Of a DNA stretch of 64,000 nucleotides, positions 33,891-42,709 are shown one piece after another (within the stretch, counting starts at the first letter, position 1; each line of letters opens with the position of its first letter). The stretch is from assembly GCA_003151475.1 (NCBI GenBank), contig PLXQ01000059.1, positions 1-64,000 of the forward strand, given 5' to 3'. The notes below the pieces were generated by a model. That model did not search any database. It was given only the letters and a program-made list of their open reading frames with translations, and had not been told where the DNA came from. Made by a program: the position numbers and the translations under genes. This DNA comes from Acidimicrobiaceae bacterium. Its GTDB lineage: Bacteria > Actinomycetota > Acidimicrobiia > Acidimicrobiales > UBA8190.

Positions 33891-34460
33891 TCACACCAGA
33901 CGGGTCTGCGGGGTGCTGTCCACCACTCCGGCCCGGCGCAGCTCGCGCACGGCGGGGACGGGATCGGGATCGGCGAACAACCGCTCGTCGCCGTAGTCTG
34001 CGGGACGGCCGGTGGCATCGAGCGTCCAACACGACGCTTCGAGAGCGATGCCGTTCGGATCGGTGAAGTACACCGACCGGATGAAGCCGTGGTCGACCAC
34101 GTCGGTGATCTCACAGCCGGCCGACTTGAGCCGGTTACGCAGCGCCATCAGCGCGTTCTCGTCGGCCAGGTTGAATGACAGGTGGTCGAACTGCGTGGCC
34201 CGGGGATCGGGCACCCCGGCCGGCTTGGCGAACGAGTCGACGGGAATCCCGGCGTACTCGAAGAAAGCCACCGTGTTCTCGGGCCCGAACTCGAAGAAGT
34301 AGTGCCGGAACTGCGGGGTCCCGATGGTGGCCACCAGCCGGGCGCCGAGCACTCCGTGGTAGAAGCGCACGGTCGCATCCATGTCGGCGGTGATCAGCGC
34401 CAGGTGGTTGATGCCTCTCCACCGGGGACCTTCTTCGGTGCCATGGGTGTCATCAGTCAT
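33891..34460 (-). CDS. VOC-family dioxygenase-like protein
   Basis: The 189-residue protein starts at the ATG read from 34460, behind GAGGAGG. INHLALITADMDATVRFYHG, TQFDHLSFNLADENAL and SVYFTDPNGIALEASCW supply the H, H and E ligands of a metal-binding vicinal-oxygen-chelate enzyme. A dioxygenase or glyoxalase-type reaction is possible. It is convergent with the P450 gene (50 bp) and may belong to the same pathway. Confidence 0.82.
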   Translation of the reverse strand: MTDDTHGTEEGPRWRGINHLALITADMDATVRFYHGVLGARLVATIGTPQFRHYFFEFGPENTVAFFEYAGIPVDSFAKPAGVPDPRATQFDHLSFNLADENALMALRNRLKSAGCEITDVVDHGFIRSVYFTDPNGIALEASCWTLDATGRPADYGDERLFADPDPVPAVRELRRAGVVDSTPQTRLV

Positions 34461-34546
34461 GACGCCTCCTCTCGAGACCGGCAAGGTGCAACTGCACGAC
34501 CAGGCTACCGCCCGCCGTGGGCGTAGGAATCGTCGGTGGAAGCGCG

Positions 34547-34720
34547 TCAGCCGGTGGAGAGTTGGCCCGGTGCGATGGGAAGATCGACGAATTCCTCGTA
34601 CCGGCGGCGTGCTTCGATCCTGTTCGCCTCGAACCCGTCGAGGGCTCGTAGCGCCACTATGTCGTCCTCCGAGACAGCCTCGAAGGCTTCGGCGACCTGA
34701 CTGGCGAGGAAGTCGCTCAT
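34547..34720 (-). CDS. Small acidic helical protein (hypothetical)
   Basis: From the ATG read at 34720 the product has 57 residues (MSDFLASQVAEAFEAVSEDD...). It is mostly helical and acidic, without cysteines or membrane segments. A GGATGGAG lies just upstream. The frame is open further to 34792, but the extension lacks a ribosome site. No family is recognised. It lies between the VOC gene and a decayed region. Confidence 0.5.
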   Translation of the reverse strand: MSDFLASQVAEAFEAVSEDDIVALRALDGFEANRIEARRRYEEFVDLPIAPGQLSTG

Positions 34721-34864
34721 CGCGCTCCATCCTTTCAGGTTCTCGGTCCGGCTTGGGTAACGTTTTGCGGCCATGACCAGGGGTATCGACACGCCGGCCG
34801 GAGGCCTGTAACGGCCGCACGCACGGCGTTCACTCGGGGCCGTTTCCGACCACGGGCGGTGGGA

Positions 34865-35480
34865 TCAGGCGTAGATGTTGACCGACGAATCGAGGCCCAG
34901 ATCCTCCGGACGGCCACGGCCCGTAGCGGCCAATACGAAAGGCAAGGGATCTCCCCCGAGGACCGGCCCGCTGTCTGATCCCCTGCCGGTGCCCACTGAC
35001 ACCGGTTCCATGCCGTCGAAGGCGAGCGATGCCGGTCCCCAGCCTCTGCGGTCGAGCAACATGGCGACATGCAGCACGCTCGCCCGGATGCCCGGTCCTA
35101 TCTCGGACGGCCGTCCGAGAGCGCGGCGGATGTCGTCGGCATGGAGAAAGGCGTCGTACCACAGGGCCTCGACCCCCTCGCCGAGCGACCCGTCGAAACC
35201 CCCGGGCGCCGGAGCGCCTCAGGGCATCGTCGAAAACGGCGGCGAGCTCGGCCGTGAGCTTCGTCACCTGGCCCAGCTCGCCGGCCAGCTCGGCCGGCGT
35301 CCGTCCTTTGCGTTCGGCGACCTCACGGGCGGTGACCTCGGGCGATCCCAGGCCTTCGAGCCGGCCACTGGCCACGTCGGCCACGGAACCGACGACGTGG
35401 GCGGCCACGTCGGCCACCGACTACCCGTCGCAGCGCGTCGCCATGCCCCACGATGTGTCGTCGAGTTGGCCGGCGTCACC
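34865..35480 (-). pseudogene. Decayed maleylpyruvate-isomerase/DinB-like (TIGR03086-type) gene
   Basis: Read on the minus strand, the pieces are LDDTSWGMATRCDG, an in-frame TAG (35421-35423) where the family has Trp, then SVADVAAHVVGSVADVASGR to about 35225. A frameshift follows at 35211-35225, and then GFDGSLGEGVEALWYDAF to the end at 34865 (GLDSSVNIYA). Further upstream, VTPA and QLDD are in different frames, as if one C were lost near 35468. At least two or three lesions make this a pseudogene. The family uses mycothiol or metal for isomerase-type reactions. Confidence 0.7.
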
Positions 35481-35835
35481 CGGGGGGCGCTCTCCAGTCG
35501 AGCGATCCCATGGAGCAGCTCCGGCGGGGATGCATGTCCTTCCTCGACGCCGCCGTGGACAAGCTCCGTGAGCCGCATCGTCTTGCTCGACGCCCCCGCC
35601 GTGCTGGCAGACGTGGCGGGAGATGGACGCCGTCCACGGGCTCGGGCTCGTCACCGAGGCGCTCGAGCACGTCATGGAGGCGGGCCTGGTCGAGCGCCAG
35701 CCGCCCCAACCGCTGGCCCATCTCCTGCTGGCCGCTCTGAACGAAGCAGCCATGTTGGTGGCCAACGACGAGGACCCGGCCGCCGCCCGGGTTCTCGTGG
35801 GTACCACCGTCGAACGGCTCCTGTCGCGGCTCTGA
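35465..35835 (+). pseudogene. Decayed TetR-family regulator (C-terminal part)
   Basis: The plus strand encodes, in three different frames, SSDPMEQLRRGCMSFLDAAVDK (frame of 35501), then RIVLLDAPAVL (about 35579), then WREMDAVHGLGLVTEALE to the stop at 35835. These are consecutive C-terminal pieces of one actinobacterial TetR subgroup. The missing bases near 35612 fit loss of one copy of a GCTGG duplication. A possible HTH remnant, VVELAGVTRGAL, lies at 35456-35491 but overlaps the minus-strand pseudogene. The DNA-binding domain is otherwise gone. Confidence 0.65.
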
Positions 35836-35910
35836 CTGTCTCGGACCCGGCTAACTCTCTCGGACCTCGCCGACTCTCTCGGACCTCGCCGACTCTCTCG
35901 GACCCCGGCG
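35835..35910. repeat. 19-bp tandem repeat starting in a stop codon, four copies
   Basis: Units ACTCTCTCGGACCTCGCCG-like occur at 35835-35853, 35854-35872, 35873-35891 and 35892-35910. The first copy begins at the last base of the TetR-remnant stop codon. The array fills the gap to the convergent adenosine deaminase gene. Confidence 0.95.
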
Positions 35911-35919
35911 ATGAACTCG

Positions 35920-36912
35920 CTACGACCGCAACCAGTCGTCGATGCCTCCGAGCGCCCGGGCCTTCAGATCGGCCGGAGCGCCGCTGTGGTGGACGGAGGC
36001 GCGTGCACAGGCGGCCAGGGCGGTGTCATCCAAGCCGAATTGCTGGCGGCAGACGGTGTACTCGTCGAGCAGGCCGACGCCGAACAGAAGCGGATCATCG
36101 GCGTTGATGCTGCAGGCGACGCCGGCATCGAGGAGCAGCGGCAGCGGATGGGCGTCGAAGCCCGGAACCACCGAGAGCGACACATTGGACGTCGGGCACA
36201 CGTCGAGGCAGACCTGTTCGTCGGCCAACCGGGCCACCAGAGCGCTGTCCTCGATCGACCGGACACCGTGCTGGACGCGGTCGGCCCCCAGCGCGTCGAG
36301 GGCGCCGCGGACCGAATCGGGACCTCCGTGCTCGCCGGCGTGAGGGGCACTGATGAGCCCGGCTTCGCGGGCCCGGGCGAAAGCCGGCGCGAAGGCTTCG
36401 GGCGCGGCGGCCGCCTCGTCGTTGGCCAGACCGAACGACACGACGCCGTCTCCCGTGTAACGGGTGGCCAGGATGGCCTGCTCCAGGGCCAACTCCGGTG
36501 ACAGTGTCCGGTCGGTGGCGATGAGCCAACCGACCCCGACCCCGGTGGCGGCCGATGCCTGGCGGCCGGCCTCGAGCAGCAACTCGAGCACGGCGATCTC
36601 GGGCCCGAGGGGCCGGTGCCCGGCTAGGTGGATGGCGGGTTCGATCCACAGTGCACCGTCGGTCGCCGCGTCCTGCACCACCTCACCCACCAGCCGCACC
36701 AGATCGTCCTCGTAACGGATGGCACCGCGGGCGGTGACGTACAGCTTCTGAAAAGCGGCGAAGTCGCTGTAGCTGGTGGCGATGGTGGGAACCGGATCTC
36801 CCTGCCGTGCGCACAGTTCGAACAGGGTGCTCGGCCGCATGGCCCCCTCGAGATGCACGTGGAGGTGGGCCTTCGGTAGTTCGGCCAGGGGCCGCGGTGT
36901 CGTCGCCGTCAT
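35920..36912 (-). CDS. add: Adenosine deaminase
   Basis: The 330-residue protein has the full metallo-deaminase set: HLHVH (zinc ligands H18, H20), the HAGEHGG motif with catalytic His and Glu, RVQHGVRS with a further His, and NADDPLLFG with the catalytic/zinc Asp. It should deaminate adenosine to inosine, although adenine or 6-aminodeoxyfutalosine deaminases share these motifs. The ATG read from 36912 fits the family start. It is convergent with the TetR remnant. Confidence 0.88.
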   Translation of the reverse strand: MTATTPRPLAELPKAHLHVHLEGAMRPSTLFELCARQGDPVPTIATSYSDFAAFQKLYVTARGAIRYEDDLVRLVGEVVQDAATDGALWIEPAIHLAGHRPLGPEIAVLELLLEAGRQASAATGVGVGWLIATDRTLSPELALEQAILATRYTGDGVVSFGLANDEAAAAPEAFAPAFARAREAGLISAPHAGEHGGPDSVRGALDALGADRVQHGVRSIEDSALVARLADEQVCLDVCPTSNVSLSVVPGFDAHPLPLLLDAGVACSINADDPLLFGVGLLDEYTVCRQQFGLDDTALAACARASVHHSGAPADLKARALGGIDDWLRS

Positions 36913-37048
36913 GGTCGTCTCCCGGTCGCGTCGAAAGAATCAGATCCCTTCGCCGCGAGCCGGGGCCCGCTGACCCTTTCCATCAGGACAGCTCGTGACG
37001 CTGTCATGGTAGTGCCGTACCGCGAACAGCGGCGCAGTACCGGCAGCC

Positions 37049-37483
37049 TTACCGGCGCCGCCACGTCTTCGCCTCTGAACCGGCGGCCAGCGCGGCCAGA
37101 TAGGCGTTGTAGGAGGCGAGCTCGGCGTCGTGCTCTTCGGCCCGGGCGATGGCGTCGGCGACCGGTGGCTTCTGCACGAGCTCCTCCAGGGGGCCGGGTG
37201 CCGTGGCCGCCTCACGCTGCAGCCGTCTCAGGCCGCGAGCGCCCACGGTGTCGGGATCGTCGTGGATCAGGTTCCACCACACAACGGTGCCGAAGAGGGC
37301 GAAGCACGGCCACATGAACGTGTAGACCCAGCCCAGCTTGTCCCCCGACAACGCCACCTTCACCTGCCACCAGCACGCCAGGGCGCAGCCGGGGATCCAG
37401 ATCAAAAGGACCCCGTGCAGAAGCAGAGCCCGACGGCTCCACCACAGCTGTGGCCGCATTGCCCCGATCGTGTCGGGGGTCAC
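37049..37483 (-). CDS. Two-helix membrane protein with helical tail
   Basis: The 144-residue product has two hydrophobic segments (about residues 16-40 and 52-75) with WIPGCALACWWQVKVALSGD and YTFMWPCFALFGTVVWWNLI, then a charged helical tail (EELVQKPPVADAIARAEEHD). The pattern resembles conserved acidimicrobial and actinobacterial membrane proteins encoded after DUF3817. Its GTG overlaps the DUF3817 stop by 4 bp, so the two are coupled. Confidence 0.72.
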   Translation of the reverse strand: MTPDTIGAMRPQLWWSRRALLLHGVLLIWIPGCALACWWQVKVALSGDKLGWVYTFMWPCFALFGTVVWWNLIHDDPDTVGARGLRRLQREAATAPGPLEELVQKPPVADAIARAEEHDAELASYNAYLAALAAGSEAKTWRRR

Positions 37484-37902
37484 CGCCCGCTCTGGTCGCC
37501 GACGACGTCCACGGCCGATGGAGAACCGGGCACGGCGGAATGCTCGTAGAGCTTGGTCAGCTTCCTCTCGGCCACGATGGCGCAGAAGGGCACCGTCCCG
37601 GCCAGTAAGACGAGAAGCATCCGGCCGAGCGGCACGTGCAACTTCCGGGTGAGGTCGAAGGCCACGACCAGATAGACGAGGTACAGATAGCCGTGGATGG
37701 TCCCGACCACTTTGGCCACGATCGAATCATGGGCCCACGCCTGCAACGGAAGGCCGACGAAGACGAGCACGATGAGAAGGACGGCCGTGGTGTAGGCCAT
37801 GACCCGGTAGCGGACGAGGACCGAGTGGTTGACGGCGACGTCGCGCGCCACGAGGGAACTCCCTTCGACGACTGACTCGCCCCCGACAGCGTTACCCTCC
37901 AC
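37480..37902 (-). CDS. DUF3817 membrane protein
   Basis: The 140-residue protein matches DUF3817: VLVRYRVMAYTTAVLLIVLV, the loop KVVGTIHGYLYLVYLVVAFD and the last helix MLLVLLAGTVPFCAIVAERK. Three transmembrane helices are predicted. The first 24 residues look like a cytosolic extension; a later start is possible. The role is unknown. It is divergent from the 37965 gene (62 bp). Confidence 0.85.
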   Translation of the reverse strand: MEGNAVGGESVVEGSSLVARDVAVNHSVLVRYRVMAYTTAVLLIVLVFVGLPLQAWAHDSIVAKVVGTIHGYLYLVYLVVAFDLTRKLHVPLGRMLLVLLAGTVPFCAIVAERKLTKLYEHSAVPGSPSAVDVVGDQSGR

Positions 37903-37964
37903 GCGCCGAAGCTTACCTGGGGCTTCTCCCCGCCCCGGGGGGCGCCCTCTCTAGAATCGGCACC

Positions 37965-38600
37965 GTGGACAACTGGACCATTGCCGCCTCGCTGGCGACG
38001 GCGGCCGGCACCCTGGTCCTCGCCGCCGCCACCTTTGCCGCCGTCCGGTCGGCCAACCGCGCCGCCCGGGCCACCGAGAGGGCTCTTCTGGCCGGAATTC
38101 GGCCCGTCCTCGTGCCGTCGCGTCTCGAAGATCCACCGGAGAAGGTCGGATTCATGGACGACCACTGGGTGCATGTCCCGGGGGGTCGGGGCGTGGCCGA
38201 GGTCACCGAGGATGCGGTCTACCTGGCCATGGCGCTCAAGAACGTGGGGAGCGGGCTGGCCGTGCTCGACCGGTGGGACTTCCAGCTCATCGAGCGACAG
38301 AGTCTCGAACAGACCCACCGTGACCCCGAGGTCTTTCGGCGCCTCTCGCGCGACATCTATGTCCCGGCCGGGGACCTCGGTTTCTGGCAGGGGGCCTTCC
38401 GCGACAGCCACGATCCTCACTTCGCCATAGCGCGCGACGCCGTCAACGAGGGCCTTCACCTGACCGTCGATCTGCTCTACCGGGATCACGAGGGCGGACA
38501 ACGCATGATCAGCCGCTTCACCATGATCCCGAACCAGTCCGGTCAATGGATCACTTCGGTGGGCCGCCACTGGAACCTCGACCGCGGCGATCCGCGCTGA
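37965..38600 (+). CDS. Membrane-anchored hypothetical protein
   Basis: The 211-residue product has one N-terminal helix (about residues 5-27) with a basic stop-transfer (RSANRAARATER), then a soluble domain rich in beta strands (VYLAMALKNVGSGLAVLDRW, HLTVDLLYRDHEGGQRMISR). The NVGSGLA segment resembles domains found in proteins of bacterial stress or sensing. I do not recognise a named family. GTG 37965 is the first start in the frame. Confidence 0.68.
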   Translation: MDNWTIAASLATAAGTLVLAAATFAAVRSANRAARATERALLAGIRPVLVPSRLEDPPEKVGFMDDHWVHVPGGRGVAEVTEDAVYLAMALKNVGSGLAVLDRWDFQLIERQSLEQTHRDPEVFRRLSRDIYVPAGDLGFWQGAFRDSHDPHFAIARDAVNEGLHLTVDLLYRDHEGGQRMISRFTMIPNQSGQWITSVGRHWNLDRGDPR

Positions 38601-38657
38601 CCACGCCATCGCCCTTACCTCGCCATCGCACCGACCTCGCTGTCCGGCGCTGGCCTC

Positions 38658-38747
38658 GGCTCAGGTTCTGGCGGCTCAGGTTCTGGCGGCTCAGGTTCTG
38701 GCGGCTCAGGTTCCGGCGACTCAGGTTCCGGCAGTGCTCGTTCCGGC
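38658..38747. repeat. 15-bp tandem repeat spanning a stop codon, about six copies
   Basis: GGCTCAGGTTCTGGC units run from 38658 in 15-bp steps (38673, 38688, 38703, 38718, 38733), the last two diverging. The minus-strand stop of the acyltransferase (38721-38723) lies inside the array, so its C-terminal TAGTSTAGT is itself made of repeat units. The array fills the gap between two convergent genes. Confidence 0.95.
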
Positions 38748-40865
38748 GGTGGTCGTCATCTGCCGGCGACCGAGCTTCTCCACGACGGGCCAGATCCGCG
38801 CCGCGAAGGCGGCACCGCCGTCGAAGGCGAAATGCACGCCGTCGGCCAGACGGACCGGTACCGACCCGATGTCCTGCTCGTATTGGCCCCCGGGGCAGGC
38901 CATGGCATTGAAGTCGAGCACCGAGGTGTCGGCCGATGCTGCCGCCACTTGTCTCACGAGGTCGTTGTAGATCGCCAGGCGCTGCCGGGAGTCCTCAGGC
39001 CACGGCTGGCCGTCGGGTTGCTCGCCGCTGTCATAACAGGGTGCGGTCATGAGCACCACGTGCGCGCCACCGGCGGCGGCCACGTCCACGGCGTGGAACA
39101 GCTGCTGCTTCACGTACATGGCGTAGGAGGGATCGAGGATATTCGTCCAGCGACCCTCGAAGGTCCGGTTCGACACCTCCCACCGTCCGGCCAGGATCAT
39201 CACCACGTTCGGATGCCAGCGGGAGATGTTGCCCTGCCAGACCTGCGGCCACTGTGGGCTCGACGCGTTCCCTGTGCACTGCGGGGCCATGGGGGCATCG
39301 ACCCCCTTGAGCTCGTACTCGGCCCCGCTCGTGATACCGCAGCCCAAGATGCCCCCGTCGCGCGACCGCACGTCGTAGGCGGCGGCGCTCCCGTCGAGCC
39401 CGATGGCCAAGGTGAGAGCGGTGGAGTCGCCCACGATGACCACCTGCACCGGCGGTGGCCGCCCCGGCACGCTCTTGCCGGGGTCAGTGTTCACCGGGGT
39501 AACCGGAGGCGCCGGCAGGGCCACGGCGGGAACGACGGTCGAGGCCACGAGGGCCACCACCGTTGCCGTCACGGCCAGGGGGGCCGCCAACCAGGGCCGC
39601 CGTCCCCTCAGGAAACCGCCTTGCCGGACGGGGCGCTCGACCAGATAGAACGACGCCGTGGCGACGGCGACGGTGGCCAGCGCCCGCACCCCGAACAACG
39701 GGTAGCCGGTGAGACCCGTCCGGGCCCCGTCGATGTAGAGGAACAACGGCCAGTGCCACAGATACATCCCGTAGGAGATCCGCCCGAGGTAGCGCAGGGG
39801 CGCCACCGATAGACAGCGGGCGAGCACCGATCCCTGGAAGCAGACCACGCTCATCAGGACGAGCGCCGTGGACAGAGCGGCCAGGAGGAAGCCGCCGCGG
39901 TAGGCAAAGGCATCGTTCGACGAGACGAGCATCCACAGCGCAATGCTGGCGGCCACCCCCAGCGCGCCGGCGGCCAGGACCGCCGCCCGTCCCAGAACCG
40001 TGGTGGCCGCCCACGCCGGGTCGCCCCCGATGGTGGCGGCGGGCACCGTGACGGTCCCGAAGCGCCGTCGCCGGTCGGCCAAGAGCGCCAGGGCGACGGC
40101 CAGGGCGGCGCCGACGAGGAGGGACTGGGCCCGGGTATCGGTGCCGTAGTAGAGCCGGCTGGCGTCGGACGGGTTGTAGAGCAGGGCCATCTCGAGCGCC
40201 GAAGCGAGGGCGCCGGCCACGCAGACCGTCAGCATCACCCGCAGGCTGGCGCGTACCTTCAGAATGCCGAGGACCAGAAGCGGCCACAGCAGATAGAACT
40301 GCTCCTCGACGGCCAGGGACCACATGTGCAGCAGAGGCGAGGCCAGACCTGTCCTGTCGAAGTAGTTCGAGCCGGTGGCGATGAAGTGCCAGTTGGCGAT
40401 GTAGAAGAGCGAGGAAAGACCGTCGGCCCGCAGATCCGGGTAGGTCCCGGCGGGGACGAGGAAGGCGGCGAAGAGCGAAAGGCCGAGGAGCATGACGAAG
40501 AGGCCCGGCAGCAACCGCCGGGCGCGGCGGGCCCAGAAGAGCCGGAGACGCACCGTCGAGGTCCGCTGCCACTCGGCCACGAGCAGCGAGGTGATGAGGA
40601 ATCCCGACAGGGCGAAGAACGTGTCGAGGGAGTAGAAGCCCCCGGACTGGAAGAAGACGCCGCCGTGGTAGCCCATGATGACCACCATGGCCACGCCCCT
40701 GATCCCGTCGAGAGCGGGGATGTAGGCCAGCGTCGGTCCCCCACGCGGCGCATCGGGCGCCGGGGGCCCCGCCGACCCCGGTGTCTCCTCCCCCACCACG
40801 GCAGGCCCCGGCCACGGCGGGGTCCCGGTGGCGCCAGGGCGGTCCATCTCGGGCACGGCCGACAT
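38721..40865 (-). CDS. OatA-type acyltransferase 3 with C-terminal SGNH domain
   Basis: The 714-residue protein has an N-terminal acyltransferase-3 membrane domain of about ten helices (YIPALDGIRGVAMVVIMGYH, HMWSLAVEEQFYLLWPLLVL, YLGRISYGMYLWHWPLFLYI). This is joined to a periplasmic SGNH esterase-like domain (VVIVGDSTALTLA with the nucleophile Ser; LADGVHFAFDG with Asp-His). It would transfer acetyl groups to cell-wall or exopolysaccharide sugars. The C-terminal TTTAGTSTAGT tail is built from the tandem repeat. It is divergent from the zwf gene. Confidence 0.9.
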   Translation of the reverse strand: MSAVPEMDRPGATGTPPWPGPAVVGEETPGSAGPPAPDAPRGGPTLAYIPALDGIRGVAMVVIMGYHGGVFFQSGGFYSLDTFFALSGFLITSLLVAEWQRTSTVRLRLFWARRARRLLPGLFVMLLGLSLFAAFLVPAGTYPDLRADGLSSLFYIANWHFIATGSNYFDRTGLASPLLHMWSLAVEEQFYLLWPLLVLGILKVRASLRVMLTVCVAGALASALEMALLYNPSDASRLYYGTDTRAQSLLVGAALAVALALLADRRRRFGTVTVPAATIGGDPAWAATTVLGRAAVLAAGALGVAASIALWMLVSSNDAFAYRGGFLLAALSTALVLMSVVCFQGSVLARCLSVAPLRYLGRISYGMYLWHWPLFLYIDGARTGLTGYPLFGVRALATVAVATASFYLVERPVRQGGFLRGRRPWLAAPLAVTATVVALVASTVVPAVALPAPPVTPVNTDPGKSVPGRPPPVQVVIVGDSTALTLAIGLDGSAAAYDVRSRDGGILGCGITSGAEYELKGVDAPMAPQCTGNASSPQWPQVWQGNISRWHPNVVMILAGRWEVSNRTFEGRWTNILDPSYAMYVKQQLFHAVDVAAAGGAHVVLMTAPCYDSGEQPDGQPWPEDSRQRLAIYNDLVRQVAAASADTSVLDFNAMACPGGQYEQDIGSVPVRLADGVHFAFDGGAAFAARIWPVVEKLGRRQMTTTAGTSTAGT

Positions 40866-41092
40866 CTCACCACCTGGAGGTCCCGTGGTGCTGGCGCTGT
40901 GCCCGCCCGAGGCACGGAAATCCGGGCCGGGGCGACATGGACCGGGTGGTGGGCGCCCTATCGTTCAAGCTTGGGCCGCGTTCACACGATGCATTCGCAG
41001 CGGCAACGTGGTGGAAACGAAGTGTCCGTAGCGTCAACCCGGCGAAGGGCGATCTGTCCGCGCCCGTCGGCGGAACCTGAGCCGGGGAGAAC

Positions 41093-42669
41093 ATGGAAGC
41101 GACCGATGGCAACCTCCGTACGAGACCGGAAAGAAACGGCGTGACCGCGCCCTATGACCTGGCCAGCCGCCCCGGGGCCCGGGTCGTCGAGGACCGGTCT
41201 CGGGCCCCCCGGTCGGCCCCGTCGCCCGTGAACCACGATCACCCACCGCTTCCGCCCCACGTGGTGGTCCTGTTCGGGGCCACCGGTGACCTGGCCCGGC
41301 GCAAGCTCCTGCCGGGACTCTTCCACCTGTCGCGCGCCGGGCTTCTCCCCGAGTGCCGGATCGTGGCCACGTCGCTCGAGGAGCTCGACGATCAGCAGTA
41401 CCAGACCCAGGCCCGCTCCGCCTGTGACGAGTTCGCCCGCGGCGAGGTGACCGACGAGCACTGGCTGCGGTTCCGCGACCGGATCAGCTACGTGTCGGGA
41501 CCCGAAGGCCCCGCGGGACTGGCCCGGGCCGTCGAGCGGGCCGAATCCAGCCTCAGCGGTGAGCCCCGGCGGCTGCACTATCTGAGCATTCCCCCCATGC
41601 CGCCGGTGCGGTGGTGAAGACACTGGGCGAGGCCCGTCTCACCGAGCGGGCCCGGATCGTCATGGAGAAGCCCTTCGGGACCGATCTCCCATCGGCTCGG
41701 CGCCTGAACGCCGGGGTCCAGGAGGTGTTCGACGACGACCAGGTCTTCCGGATCGACCACTTCCTGGGTAAGGAGGCGGCGCAGAACATCCTGGCCTTCC
41801 GGTTCGCCAACGGGCTCTTCGAACCCATCTGGAACCGCGAGCACATCGACCACATCCAGATCGACGTGCCCGAGACCCTGTCGGTCGGCGCCCGGGCGGC
41901 GTTTTACGAGCAGACCGGAGCGTTCCGGGACATGGTGGTCACCCACCTTTTCCAGATCCTGGCCTTCGTGGCCATGGAGCCGCCCACGGCGCTCGAGCCC
42001 CGGGCCATCAACGAGGAAAAGAACAAGGTCTTCCGCTCCATGCAGCCCATCGACACCTCCCAGGTTGTCCGGGGCCAGTACGAGGGCTACTGCTGGGGCG
42101 ACGGGGTGGCTCCCGACTCCGACACCGAGACCTTCGTGGCGCTGCGCTGCGAGATCGACAACTGGCGCTGGGCCGGGGTTCCGTTCTATCTGCGCACGGG
42201 CAAGCAGATGGCCGAGGGGGCACGGATCGTGTCCATCGCCTTCCGCGAGCCGCCCAAGTCCATGTTCCCGCCCGGATCGGGCGTGGGGGCGCAGGGTCCC
42301 GACCACCTGACCTTCGACCTGGCCGACGCCTCGAAGCTATCGCTCTCCTTCTACGGCAAGCAGCCCGGCCCGGGGATGAAGCTGGACGAGCTGAGCTTGC
42401 AGTTCGCCCTGCACGAAACGGACAACGCCGACGGCGTCCTCGAGGCCTACGAGCGGCTGATACACGACGCCATGAGCGGGGACCAGACGCTGTTCACCAA
42501 TGCCGAGGGCATCGAGCGACTGTGGGAGGTCTCGGCCCCTCTGCTCGAAGGCCCTCCCCCCGTCGAGCTCTACCGGGTCGGCTCGTGGGGGCCGTCGGCC
42601 ATCGCCGACCTGATCACGCCGCGCACCTGGCGCCTGCCCTTCGAGCGGGGATGGCGCCAGCACCGGTGA
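41093..42669 (+). pseudogene. zwf: Glucose-6-phosphate dehydrogenase with one frameshift
   Basis: The first 165 codons (from ATG 41093, behind GGGGAG) encode the NADP-binding half with [20 protein letters not shown] and end HYLSIPP. The continuation, [20 protein letters not shown], is in the next frame, so one base is missing near 41597-41600. The second half is intact: EKPFGTD, the active-site RIDHFLGKEAAQN, and the C-terminal LFTNAEGIERLWEVSAPLL. Repaired, the protein is about 525 residues, normal for the family with a 45-residue N-terminal extension. It would make 6-phosphogluconolactone in the pentose phosphate pathway. Loss of this enzyme would be unusual, so a sequence error or a real lesion must be separated. 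Confidence 0.88.
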
Positions 42670-42709
42670 CTCCGGCCGGTCCGGGCGTAACGCCACCCGG
42701 TCGTCCGGC

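Noticed and set aside
35456-35491. VVELAGVTRGAL as a true TetR DNA-binding helix
   Set aside because: It overlaps the minus-strand maleylpyruvate-isomerase-like remnant, whose reading is equally good; I mention it only as a possibility.
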